Under the pieces are notes generated by a model. The model was given only the letters and a program-made list of their open reading frames with translations, was not told the DNA's origin and searched no databases. This document shows, in pieces, positions 7,665 to 14,166 of a stretch of 14,166 nucleotides of DNA. Within the stretch, counting starts at the first letter, position 1; each line of letters opens with the position of its first letter. The translations under genes and the position numbers were made by a program. Source of the DNA: JAWXBM01 sp034440115 (GTDB lineage Bacteria; Pseudomonadota; Gammaproteobacteria; Xanthomonadales; SZUA-36); contig JAWXBM010000041.1 of assembly GCA_034440115.1 (NCBI GenBank), positions 1 through 14,166 on the forward strand, in the 5' to 3' direction.

Positions 7665-8516
7665 TTAAGTTGAACTTGTGTATCGACTCAGCACCTCGCG
7701 ACGCCAGCGCTCCGTGCGCTGAATATCGTTAAAGCTATACAGGTGAAATCCGGGAATGTTGAGTCCGGGATCACCCAGACACGGCGCCAGGCCTTCCAGC
7801 AGTTCATCAGGCTGATAAGGCTTCAAGCCCATCACCCTGCTCAGCAAGCCCTTTTGTTTGAGGAGAATTTTTGCCGACTGACCCACGCCAATTCGCATGG
7901 ATAATTTGAACAAGCGGCTGCGGTCCGCCACTCCGGGCAAGCCAATCCAGGCAGGTAAAGTGCAACCAGCTTCACGTACACGACGCAGCCAGGTGATCAA
8001 CGCTTCAGGGTCAAAACACATTTGCGTCACCATATAGGTAGCAAATGCCTGCTTTTCCAATAGCAGATCCAGCAAGCCCGCATCCGTTACAAGCGGGTGG
8101 CCTTCCGGATGTGCGGCAACGCCAATATTTTCGAGCTTATGGCCCAGGTCTGCCATGTCACGCAACAATTGCAGAGATTCAGTATAGCTACCCAGCGGCT
8201 GGTCGGCATCGCCACCTGGAATGAATACACTTCGAATCCCCGCCGCGCTTAGTCGCTGAAGAATTTCCTGCAGATGGCCTCGGTCACGAACCACCCGTGC
8301 AGCGATGTGGGGTATGAGTTTCAAGCATCGATTCGCCAGTTGCTCAGTCAACAGCAGCGTCGGTTCAACACCTTTTGTTGGTGAACAAGTGATGGCAACG
8401 TAAGCTCCTTCTTGAAGATCAAGCAAACGATCTTCAATACCCGCCACCGGTATGATTTCCAGGTAGCTGCTCTCGATCAGCCTCACCACTACAGAATTTT
8501 CGGGAGTCGTTTTCAT
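7665..8516 (-). CDS. Methylenetetrahydrofolate reductase (MetF) family protein
   Basis: A 283-residue protein of the MTHFR TIM-barrel family, which uses FAD to interconvert methylene- and methyl-tetrahydrofolate. The match is by order of motifs: YLEIIPV (E20, in place of the usual FEFFPP glutamate), ITCSPTKG, VFIPGGDAD (D103, the flavin-tuning Asp region), GVAAHPEGHP (compare VAAYPEVHP in MetF), MVTQMCFD (Q165, the folate-binding Gln region), an IGLPGV strand, and GFHLYSFN near the C-terminus. Sequence divergence from E. coli MetF is high, so it may be a paralogue used in C1 or methyl-group catabolism rather than methionine synthesis. I therefore give no symbol. The start is unsure: the ATG at 8516 has no obvious Shine-Dalgarno, and the frame stays open to a TTG at 8585. 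It follows rlmJ on the same strand after 165 bases, with no strong terminator between them. Confidence 0.82.
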   Translation of the reverse strand: MKTTPENSVVVRLIESSYLEIIPVAGIEDRLLDLQEGAYVAITCSPTKGVEPTLLLTEQLANRCLKLIPHIAARVVRDRGHLQEILQRLSAAGIRSVFIPGGDADQPLGSYTESLQLLRDMADLGHKLENIGVAAHPEGHPLVTDAGLLDLLLEKQAFATYMVTQMCFDPEALITWLRRVREAGCTLPAWIGLPGVADRSRLFKLSMRIGVGQSAKILLKQKGLLSRVMGLKPYQPDELLEGLAPCLGDPGLNIPGFHLYSFNDIQRTERWRREVLSRYTSST

Positions 8517-8681
8517 ATGTATCAAGGGCAACTTAATAAAGCCATATCCTCTGTTAAGCACTTCATTAATGAAGCTCTGAATCAAGCAGAGATTCTTTTA
8601 AGTTAAAGTTCAGTCTCGGATTGTCTTACATTTTCGTGGATCGCGAACTGACTTCGGTCATTTGGGCAATTATTTTATGCG

Positions 8682-9518
8682 CTATTCGTTTACCAGCACA
8701 TCAGCTCTGAAAAATGCACCATCATCACGGCCCAAAACCTGAACCAGCCTGGGCAGCAGTTTAGCCAGGGTTTGCAGCAGAGTCCATGGCGGATTGATCA
8801 CCACCATGCCACTTGCAGTCATTCCCCGAGCAGCTGAATCAGCAGCAATAGCGAGCTCAAAGCGCTGTATGTTGCGTATGCCGCTGTTCTGAATTTGTTG
8901 GATGAGGTCATTGACACGATTTCGATCTACCACCGGATACCACAGCGCGTAGGTCCCGGTAGCAAACTTTTTGTATGCCTGCTTCAAGGTTGCGACCACT
9001 TGCTCGTATTCGGCTTTTAGCTCATAGGATGGATCGATCAACACCAGGGCTCTGCGGGAACGCGGAGGCAGCAAGCGCAGCAGGCCCGGCAAACCGTCTT
9101 CGCGCATCACCCTGATTCGCCTGTCACCTTGCATGTGCTGTTCTAACAATGCGCAGTCAGTGGGGTGCAACTCGAACAGGCTGGCACGATCTTGAGGCCG
9201 CATCAGTCGCCTGGCAATCATGGGTGAGCCAGGATAAGCATGCAACGTTCCGCCCGGGTTGAAACTGGCCACTATGCTCAGGTAGGTAGCCAATTCAGGC
9301 CAGTCTGCCGGATCCAGCCGGGCTATGCCATTGCGATATTCAGCGAGTTTTTGTGCGTGTTCTGAACGCAGATCGAACAATCCCGCACCGGCATGCGTAT
9401 CTATGTGGTCTATCGCACCGACTTTACGCTGCAAATGCTGGAGTATTTCCACCAGCACGATGTGTTTGAGCACGTCGGCGAAGTTGCCGGCATGAAATGA
9501 ATGGCGATAACTCAGCAA
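8682..9518 (-). CDS. rlmJ: 23S rRNA (adenine2030-N6)-methyltransferase RlmJ
   Basis: A 278-residue cytoplasmic methyltransferase that uses S-adenosylmethionine to methylate A2030 of 23S rRNA. It matches E. coli RlmJ (280 residues) almost end to end: MLSYRHSFHAGNFADVLKH at the N-terminus, IDTHAGAGLFDL (SAM loop), AYPGSPMIAR, FATGTYALWYPVVDRN, and RGMTASGMVVINPPW near the C-terminus. The catalytic motif reads DPSY (162-165) where E. coli has DPPY, so the second proline is replaced by serine while the catalytic Asp and the aromatic residue remain. The start codon is TTG at 9518, supported by AGGA with a nine-base spacer and by exact alignment of the N-terminus with the family. It is divergent from the M48 peptidase gene across a 245-base region that contains a repeat array. 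Confidence 0.96.
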   Translation of the reverse strand: MLSYRHSFHAGNFADVLKHIVLVEILQHLQRKVGAIDHIDTHAGAGLFDLRSEHAQKLAEYRNGIARLDPADWPELATYLSIVASFNPGGTLHAYPGSPMIARRLMRPQDRASLFELHPTDCALLEQHMQGDRRIRVMREDGLPGLLRLLPPRSRRALVLIDPSYELKAEYEQVVATLKQAYKKFATGTYALWYPVVDRNRVNDLIQQIQNSGIRNIQRFELAIAADSAARGMTASGMVVINPPWTLLQTLAKLLPRLVQVLGRDDGAFFRADVLVNE

Positions 9519-9593
9519 AAACGTACTTCCTGCGTGATGTAAAGGGAGAAGGGAGATTAGCCTGTTTTCAGGTCAGGACGTGTCCCGGAACAT

Positions 9594-9669
9594 GTTACAA
9601 AACCCGTTACAAAACTCGTTCCAAAACTCGTTCAAATACTCGTTCCAAAAGCTCGTTCCAAAACTCGTT
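9594..9669. repeat. Six tandem copies of a 12-bp direct repeat
   Basis: Units begin at 9594, 9606, 9618, 9630, 9642 and 9655. They read GTTACAAAACCC, GTTACAAAACTC, GTTCCAAAACTC, GTTCAAATACTC, GTTCCAAAAGCTC (one extra base) and GTTCCAAAACTC, followed by a partial GTT. The consensus is GTTCCAAAACTC. The array lies between divergent rlmJ and the M48 lipoprotein gene, about 75 bases before the first and 95 before the second. It could be an array of regulator sites or a slippage minisatellite. Confidence 0.85.
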
Positions 9670-9718
9670 ATGGTCCAGAGGAACTATAACCCAGTGGCCA
9701 CTTTTCCGCTAAGCTACA

Positions 9719-9750
9719 TCTCTACCGTGCTTCCTCACCAATGGTAGAGA
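9719..9750 (+). promoter_or_regulatory. Inverted repeat just before the M48 ribosome-binding site
   Basis: TCTCTACC (9719-9726) is exactly complementary to GGTAGAGA (9743-9750), with a 16-base loop. The right arm abuts the Shine-Dalgarno AGGAG (9750-9754) of the GTG start at 9764. It could be an operator or an mRNA hairpin that limits ribosome access. A TATAAC at 9685-9690 is a weak -10 candidate upstream. Confidence 0.4.
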
Positions 9751-9763
9751 GGAGATACGTACC

Positions 9764-11344
9764 GTGAACAGACTCTCAAAATTACGTAATTCATTCTCAT
9801 TGCTGCTGGTAATGTGGCTGCTGACAGCGTGCGCCACTAACGCGGTGACCGGCGAACGCAATTTGCAGTTCTACGGCGCGGACTGGGAACAAAAAGTGGG
9901 CGAACAGATGTACGCGCCACTGAAGCAATCCCAAGGTGGTGATTTCGTTGTCGACCCGGCCCTGACCAGCTATGTGCAGACAGTGGGTAACAGGCTGGCC
10001 CAGCAGGCGCGACGGAAAGAACAACTGAATTTTGAATTCAGCGTACTGAACGACTCCAGCCCTAACGCCTGGGCTTTGCCCGGCGGAAAAATCGTCGTCA
10101 ACCGTGGCTTGCTGACAGCGCTGGATTCGGAAGCAGAACTGGCCGCAGTTATAGCACATGAAATCGTTCACGCCGATGCCGCACATGGAGCACAGGCGCA
10201 ATCCAAAGGCATGCTGACGCAAGTGGGTTCCATGGTCAGCATGGTGGTAATAGGTAGTCAGGTTGACAACGCTGCAGCTCGCGAAATCGCCATGCTCATC
10301 CCGCAAGTGGGCGCGCAAATGTTGAACCAGAAGTACGGGCGTGATGCGGAACGCGAATCTGATGAGTATGGAATGTTGTACATGTCAGAGGCTGGATACG
10401 ACCCGCAAGGCGCTGTGGAGCTGCAAAAGACTTTTCTCAAGTTATCTGAAGGCCGCAACCAGGATTGGTTGTCCGGCTTGTTTGCATCGCACCCACCTTC
10501 GCAAGAACGCTTACAGAACAACATCAAGACAGCTCAGGGTTTGCCCGCTGAAGGCGAAACCGGTCGCGCGCGCTACCAGGAACAAATGACCTACCTGATA
10601 CGCGTGCAGCCCGCCTATGATGCCTATGACGCAGCCAATAAGGCATTGGCAGATGACAACACTCGGGAGGCACAGAAACAGATAAGTCGCGCGCTGTCCA
10701 TAGTGCCCAAGGAATCGCTGTTTCATGCCTTGCAGGGTGATATTTACGCCATGGATGACAAATTACAGCCTGCCCTGAACTCTTACACCAAAGCCATTTC
10801 GGCCAACAACAACCTGTTCTACGGCTATTTGCGCCGTGGGCAAGCTCAATACAAGCGCAGTCAGTCCGAGGCTGCCAGGGCAGATTTGGAAAAGAGCCTC
10901 AGCCTGTTACCCACCGCCGAGGCGCACTATTTGCTCGGTATGCTGGACAAGAATCGCCGGCAAGGCGAACCGGCCATGAAACATTTTCAGGCCGCTGCCC
11001 AATCGAATTCTGAATCCGGTAGCAAGGCCCGCCGGGAATTGCTCCAACTGGATCTGCCCAGTAACCCTTCGCGTTATGTGGCATCGCGCGCGATGGTGGA
11101 CAAATCGAACGTCGTCTGGGCGGTCATTGCCAATCAGACCGGTGTAGCCATGCGCGACATCGAGATCAGTTATGCCTGGTTGGACGAAAGCGGCCAGACC
11201 CGCCAGAGCAAAACCGTCTATCGTGGGCCTTTGGCCAGTGGCAAACAGGACAGCGTTCGACTTGGCATCCAGCTCAATAATGCGAATGAACTCAATCAAC
11301 GGGTGAGACTGGAAGTTACTGCGGCCCGCATAGCCGACGAATAG
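9764..11344 (+). CDS. M48 family zinc metallopeptidase lipoprotein with C-terminal TPRs (BepA/LoiP-like)
   Basis: A 526-residue envelope metalloprotease. A lipoprotein signal ends at LLTAC (Cys 23), followed by ATNAVTG, so it should be anchored in the periplasm. The peptidase domain (~35-275) has HEIVH at 132-136 (two His zinc ligands and the catalytic Glu) and ERESD at 196-200, supplying the third ligand Glu and the conserved Asp. The stretch NAWALPGGKIVVNRGLL before HEIVH is typical of M48. The C-terminal half (~280-420) contains TPR-like helices (ALNSYTKAISANNNLFYGYLRRGQ, AEAHYLLGMLDKNRRQGEP). It ends in a beta-rich segment of about 90 residues. BepA and its relatives degrade or assist misassembled outer-membrane proteins, but BepA itself lacks the added C-terminal domain. 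The GTG at 9764 has AGGAG with a nine-base spacer. No terminator with a T tract follows. Confidence 0.92.
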   Translation: MNRLSKLRNSFSLLLVMWLLTACATNAVTGERNLQFYGADWEQKVGEQMYAPLKQSQGGDFVVDPALTSYVQTVGNRLAQQARRKEQLNFEFSVLNDSSPNAWALPGGKIVVNRGLLTALDSEAELAAVIAHEIVHADAAHGAQAQSKGMLTQVGSMVSMVVIGSQVDNAAAREIAMLIPQVGAQMLNQKYGRDAERESDEYGMLYMSEAGYDPQGAVELQKTFLKLSEGRNQDWLSGLFASHPPSQERLQNNIKTAQGLPAEGETGRARYQEQMTYLIRVQPAYDAYDAANKALADDNTREAQKQISRALSIVPKESLFHALQGDIYAMDDKLQPALNSYTKAISANNNLFYGYLRRGQAQYKRSQSEAARADLEKSLSLLPTAEAHYLLGMLDKNRRQGEPAMKHFQAAAQSNSESGSKARRELLQLDLPSNPSRYVASRAMVDKSNVVWAVIANQTGVAMRDIEISYAWLDESGQTRQSKTVYRGPLASGKQDSVRLGIQLNNANELNQRVRLEVTAARIADE

Positions 11345-11358
11345 ATACCATTCGTCGG
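11334..11358 (+). other. Stem-loop enclosing the stop codon of the M48 gene
   Basis: CCGACGAAT (11334-11342) pairs exactly with ATTCGTCGG (11350-11358) around a seven-base loop that contains the TAG stop. No T tract follows, so it is not a standard intrinsic terminator. It may protect the 3' end of the mRNA or assist factor-dependent termination. Confidence 0.4.
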
Positions 11359-11421
11359 AATGAACTTACCGTAGGAACTACCAACCATTTTTCCAATGTC
11401 GAAATGCCGACTTTTTTGCAG

Positions 11422-11427
11422 TATACT
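11422..11427 (+). promoter_or_regulatory. Candidate -10 (TATACT) upstream of the collagen-like gene
   Basis: TATACT at 11422-11427 lies in the 233-base gap before the collagen-like gene, about 150 bases from its start. The -35 position (TCGAAA) is poor. In the same gap AGATTA (11467-11472) and TAATCT (11485-11490) form a small inverted repeat that could be an operator. Nothing else is recognised in this gap. All of this is by eye. Confidence 0.22.
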
Positions 11428-11577
11428 TCTTCGACACTTGATGGCGAGTGTGTTTTACGAGGGTGCAGATTAGGGGACAAGGGATAATCTCACATTGCTT
11501 TTAAACCAGTGCACATGACTGTCTGCAGCGTGTGTGCGGCCAGGGGTCTTGGCCATTAATATCTAAAGGGACTTTTC

Positions 11578-12624
11578 ATGATGTTAATCAGCAAGTATTC
11601 AGCTCATTTTTCCGGCATTTGTTTTTCTTTCAGCAAACTCACTGTAATTTCTCTGGCCAGCGGATTGCTACTTGCTGCACCGCCGCTCCTGGCAAAAAAC
11701 AAGGACCCCATTGTCACTGAAGTCTATGTCGATCTGGACGCCAATGAAATGCATATCATTGGTGAAGAGTTTGATGAGCCCAAAGTGCGGCTGGGCAACT
11801 ATCCTTCCAACCTGAATCTTATTTCCGAGAATGACGATTTGCTGGTGGTTGAATTACCTGCCGGACTGGTCGAAGGCAGCTATGTTTTGGAAGTAGAAAA
11901 CAAGAAGAACAAATCGACCCTGTTCGATTTGACCATAGCGCGCACGGGTGGTAGTGGCCATGGTGAACAAGGACCTGTCGGACCACAGGGAGAAGCTGGG
12001 CCGTCCGGGCCCCAAGGACCTGCTGGCGCTCAAGGGTCTGTCGGACCGCAAGGATCTGCTGGAGTCCAAGGATCTGCTGGGCCACAAGGAGCCCAGGGCG
12101 CAGCCGGCGCACAAGGCCCGGCTGGCGATAAGGGTGATAAAGGCGAAAAGGGTGATAAGGGTGGCCAGGGCGAACAAGGTATCTCCGGTATTGTTGCCGC
12201 CGTTTCAGCGAATGATTTTGTGACCGCTCCAGCGCAAGAACTTGCCTTTATTTCCGCCATCGTCAATATCAATATAGCAGGCGAAGGACACTCCGCATTT
12301 ATCAATGCAACTGCTGCACTAGGCACCACGCTGAACAACGTATTGCCACTCAATATCTATCCTTGTTATCAGCGTGAAGATGAAGAAGGCGGTAGCTCCG
12401 GACTGATCACATTGGGTGGTGGAATGTGGGACCTCTCGGTACCACAGAACACACGAACAACCATGTCATTAAGCGCTGTACTGAGCGAAGCGCCTCCTGG
12501 CAACTACGAGTTCGGCATGTGTGGAGAGGTCCCTGCCCAAGGCGAAGATGAAAGTGGAGACCCCATTGACACCCAGTGGGACAGCAACGATTTCTCTTAC
12601 GTTTCGGTATTGGTCTTCGAGTAA
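11578..12624 (+). CDS. Secreted collagen-like (Gly-X-Y repeat) protein
   Basis: A 348-residue exported protein in three parts. Residues 1-39 are a rather long signal peptide with the hydrophobic core LTVISLASGLLLAA, cleaved before KNKDP. Residues 40-125 form a beta-rich domain (TEVYVDLDANEMHIIGEEF, LLVVELPAGLVEGSYVLEVEN) like the IPT/TIG-type domains often found before bacterial collagen repeats. Residues 129-203 are 25 uninterrupted Gly-X-Y triplets, Pro/Gln/Ala-rich at first and ending in a charged block (GDKGDKGEKGDKG) able to stabilise a triple helix by salt bridges. Residues 204-348 form a globular C-terminal domain with two Cys, presumably for trimerisation. Such proteins are usually surface or matrix components; the exact role is unknown. 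The ATG at 11578 has AAGGG with a seven-base spacer. A clear terminator ends the transcript. Confidence 0.9.
   Translation: MMLISKYSAHFSGICFSFSKLTVISLASGLLLAAPPLLAKNKDPIVTEVYVDLDANEMHIIGEEFDEPKVRLGNYPSNLNLISENDDLLVVELPAGLVEGSYVLEVENKKNKSTLFDLTIARTGGSGHGEQGPVGPQGEAGPSGPQGPAGAQGSVGPQGSAGVQGSAGPQGAQGAAGAQGPAGDKGDKGEKGDKGGQGEQGISGIVAAVSANDFVTAPAQELAFISAIVNINIAGEGHSAFINATAALGTTLNNVLPLNIYPCYQREDEEGGSSGLITLGGGMWDLSVPQNTRTTMSLSAVLSEAPPGNYEFGMCGEVPAQGEDESGDPIDTQWDSNDFSYVSVLVFE
11962..12186 (+). repeat. Gly-X-Y coding repeat (25 nine-base units)
   Basis: Twenty-five consecutive Gly-X-Y codon triplets in the collagen-like gene. Near-identical subunits such as GPQGSA/GVQGSA (around 12040-12085) show local duplication at the DNA level. 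Such arrays can change length by slippage or recombination. Confidence 0.85.
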
Positions 12625-12646
12625 TACAGCAAGCTGGTATCATACG

Positions 12647-12678
12647 ACCGGGCAGCTTCACCGCTGCCCGGTTTTTTT
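12647..12678 (+). terminator. Intrinsic terminator after the collagen-like gene
   Basis: ACCGGGCAGC (12647-12656) and GCTGCCCGGT (12663-12672) form a 10-bp GC-rich stem with a six-base loop, followed by a run of T up to 12678. It begins 22 bases after the TAA of the collagen-like gene. Confidence 0.93.
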
Positions 12679-12699
12679 ATGCCTGGATAAATACATGCC

Positions 12700-12732
12700 A
12701 GGCACACGGCAGGCACATCGAAGGCACACGGA
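12700..12732 (+). repeat. Three tandem 11-bp repeats before the PHP nuclease gene
   Basis: AGGCACACGGC (12700-12710), AGGCACATCGA (12711-12721) and AGGCACACGGA (12722-12732) are adjacent. The last unit leads into the weak GGAAAG ribosome-binding site of the TTG start at 12739. The spacing is about one helical turn, as expected for stacked regulator sites, but slippage duplication is equally possible. Confidence 0.6.
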
Positions 12733-12738
12733 AAGCGC

Positions 12739-13557
12739 TTGATCTACGACTTACATTGCCACAGCAATTTATCTGATGGCGCATTGTCACCGGCAGAGCT
12801 GGTTGCTCGCGCTGTAGAGAAACACGTGGATGTTTTGGCCATTACCGACCATGACACTTTAGCCGCGTGGCCGGTGGAAGCCCCAAAGGGTGCCGATATC
12901 AGGCTGATTCATGGCATCGAACTGTCTACCACATGGGAACATACCGGCATTCATGTGCTGGGGCTGAATTTTGATATCAACAATCCAGCCATTCAGCAGG
13001 CGGCCGATTCGCAAACCGCCGCACGCCATGAACGGGCCAGGCAAATAGCCGCCAACCTGGAAAAGCATGGCATAACCGATGCGCTTGCAGGTGCCTGTTC
13101 CTTCGCTCCTGGCGGCTACCTGGGCAGGCCGCATTTTGCCCAACACATCGTCGCCAGCGGCAAGGCCAAAACCATGCAACTTGCTTTCAAGCATTACCTC
13201 GCAGCAGGCAAGGCAGGCGATGTGCAGAAAACCTGGGTTGAGCTTTCGCAGGTAATCAAATGGATTCGTGCAGCCAATGGCATCGCTGTGATGGCCCACC
13301 CTTTGAAATACAAACTGACCGGTAGCAAATTGAAACGGATGTTGCAGGATTTCAAAGCTTTGGGCGGACAAGGTATGGAAGTAGTATCCGGCCAACAAAC
13401 GCCCGAGCAAACCCGCAGCATGAGCGCCCTGTGCCAGGAGTTGGACCTGTTGGCATCCTGCGGCTCCGACTTCCACAGCCCGGATGCACGCTGGGCTGAA
13501 CTGGGTAAATTCCAACCTTTGCCCACTGGCCCCAAGCCGGTGTGGGAGTGCTTTTAA
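12739..13557 (+). CDS. rnm: PHP-domain phosphoesterase/5'-3' exonuclease, RNase AM (YciV) type
   Basis: A 272-residue cytoplasmic metal-dependent enzyme of the PHP superfamily. It aligns with E. coli YciV/RNase AM, which trims 5' ends of rRNAs and degrades short oligonucleotides. Metal-binding motifs are all visible: DLHCHSNLSDG (H6, H8, D13), ITDHDT (about 36-41), GIELST, HVLGLNFDI, GRPHFAQHIV, VMAHP and the late GSDFHSP. The start must be the TTG at 12739. The frame closes at TAA 12688-12690 with no ATG or GTG between, and family members begin with (V)IYDLHxH at this point. GGAA (12730-12733) with a five-base spacer is the probable ribosome-binding site. The gene follows the collagen terminator and so needs its own promoter, perhaps involving the 11-bp repeats. 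The symbol rests on family similarity. Confidence 0.9.
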   Translation: MIYDLHCHSNLSDGALSPAELVARAVEKHVDVLAITDHDTLAAWPVEAPKGADIRLIHGIELSTTWEHTGIHVLGLNFDINNPAIQQAADSQTAARHERARQIAANLEKHGITDALAGACSFAPGGYLGRPHFAQHIVASGKAKTMQLAFKHYLAAGKAGDVQKTWVELSQVIKWIRAANGIAVMAHPLKYKLTGSKLKRMLQDFKALGGQGMEVVSGQQTPEQTRSMSALCQELDLLASCGSDFHSPDARWAELGKFQPLPTGPKPVWECF

Positions 13558-13561
13558 GCTT

Positions 13562-13600
13562 TTGGCCGAAGGTTCGAGTCTTTCATCGCCAACCTTTTTT
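13562..13600 (+). terminator. Hairpin plus T tract after the PHP nuclease gene, resembling a tRNA T-arm
   Basis: TTGGC (13562-13566) pairs with GCCAA (13588-13592), and inside it GAAGG (13568-13572) pairs with CTTTC (13580-13584) around a TTCGAGT loop. TTTTTT follows at 13595-13600. It starts five bases after the stop codon, so it can serve as the intrinsic terminator. The inner stem and loop also look like a tRNA T-arm, but no other tRNA arms lie upstream. Confidence 0.55.
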
Positions 13601-13628
13601 CAAAATTGGATCCGACCCCATACCCTCT

Positions 13629-14166
13629 TTACTCTGAACTCTTGGTTTCCTGCCTTCGTAACAGCCCTTCAATCACAATATCCATCTCCATGCCTCCACC
13701 AAGCCAGTTAGGAATACAAGTTTTGTGGTCGATCTGGATACCGCTGTTGGTGTTTTCATTCTCCAGTGCAAAAACGTTCCCGCTGGAACGCATTTTGGGT
13801 GCTGATGGGACCACTTCGCCATGATGGTTGATGAACTGAAATCCACCGCCTGTAAGTTTGTTTAGCTGAAAGCCGCCTTCATGTACTAAGCGGTGATGAG
13901 TCCGGCACAGCAACAGCAGATTGTTCATGTTGGTTTCGCCACCATCGGCCCAATAGTGGATATGGTGGGCATCCACAAAGTGAGAACAGGTACAGCCCGG
14001 AAACCGGCAGCACTTGTCGCGTTGCTGCAAGGCTCTTCTTATCGCTAGTGGAACCGTGCGTGATTTACGGCCAATACTTAGTGTTTCTGTTTTCTGGGAC
14101 TCACCCCGGTTATCCAGCCAATGAATCAAACCCGCGTCGCAAGCCAGGCGCCGGGACGTTTCTGCG
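13629..14166 (-). CDS. DUF222/HNH endonuclease family protein, C-terminal part (cut by window edge)
   Basis: The frame is open at the right edge, so the N-terminal part (probably most of a DUF222 domain) lies beyond the window. The visible ~178 residues begin AETSRRLACDAGLIHW, a conserved DUF222 segment, and then show RKSRTVPLAIRRALQQRD. The HNH zinc-finger nuclease follows: CRFPGC, then HFVDAHHIHYWADGGET, NLLLLCRTHHRLVHEGGF. The Cys pairs and the HH/N/H pattern are intact, so the nuclease core looks functional. The C-terminal tail after ~120 is not recognised. These proteins occur in many copies in some genomes and are thought to be DNA endonucleases, sometimes linked to mobile elements. The stop at 13629-13631 lies about 30 bases from the T tract ending the PHP nuclease transcript, with convergent orientation. 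Confidence 0.92.
   Translation of the reverse strand, partial: AETSRRLACDAGLIHWLDNRGESQKTETLSIGRKSRTVPLAIRRALQQRDKCCRFPGCTCSHFVDAHHIHYWADGGETNMNNLLLLCRTHHRLVHEGGFQLNKLTGGGFQFINHHGEVVPSAPKMRSSGNVFALENENTNSGIQIDHKTCIPNWLGGGMEMDIVIEGLLRRQETKSSE

Noticed and set aside
8648..8664. TGAC-TTCG-GTCA hairpin between rlmJ and the MTHFR-family gene
   Set aside because: Four-base stem with no T tract on the minus strand; not a credible terminator.
9497..9712. Open frame of 71 codons reading through the 12-bp repeats (KTRS-type repeats)
   Set aside because: It overlaps the start of rlmJ on the other strand, has no family resemblance, and its repeats only mirror the DNA array.
11819..12353. Several minus-strand open frames across the collagen repeat
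   Set aside because: They are shadows of the GC-biased Gly-X-Y codons and show only repetitive Leu/Ser/Arg or Pro runs.
13500..13600. Complete tRNA gene ending at the T-arm-like sequence
   Set aside because: No matching acceptor strand, D-arm or anticodon arm upstream; that region is the 3' end of the PHP nuclease gene.

Overview
The window looks like chromosomal DNA from a gammaproteobacterium, probably a free-living or marine one. The two best-conserved genes, rlmJ (23S rRNA m6A2030 methyltransferase) and an RNase AM/YciV-type PHP protein, are typical of that class. The exported lipoproteins, Shine-Dalgarno spacings and moderate GC content fit as well. A genus cannot be given from this sequence alone.

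Layout. Positions 157-3272 (+) hold a compact four-gene cluster: an uncharacterised ~178-aa protein, an E1-like MoeB/ThiF-type adenylyltransferase, a BNR/Asp-box beta-propeller protein broken by one frameshift, and a MoaD/ThiS-like ubiquitin-fold protein ending in Gly-Gly. The cluster has an activating enzyme and its carrier but no molybdopterin or thiazole synthase in view. It is the best candidate here for a poorly described system (sulfur carrier or protein conjugation). Positions 3307-5707 (-) encode a TPR lipoprotein and a secreted DUF4331 protein. A strong intrinsic terminator for the DUF4331 transcript lies inside the apparent 5' end of the lipoprotein gene. Positions 5897-7507 (+) encode an exported DUF885-like protein, divergent from DUF4331. 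Positions 7665-9518 (-) carry rlmJ and then a methylenetetrahydrofolate reductase-family gene.

Positions 9519-9763 separate divergent rlmJ and an M48 metallopeptidase lipoprotein, and contain six tandem 12-bp repeats plus an inverted repeat. The M48/TPR lipoprotein (9764-11344, +) resembles the BepA/LoiP type of envelope quality-control protease. A secreted collagen-like protein with 25 Gly-X-Y triplets follows (11578-12624, +) and ends at a clear terminator. The PHP-family nuclease gene (12739-13557, +) has a TTG start directly after three tandem 11-bp repeats. At the right edge is the 3' part of a DUF222/HNH endonuclease gene (-), open at the window end.

Several gene products are exported or lipid-anchored (TPR lipoprotein, DUF4331, DUF885-like, M48, collagen-like), so much of the region serves the cell envelope. 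No rRNA, complete tRNA, CRISPR array or insertion sequence was seen. No gene-free stretch exceeds 300 bases.
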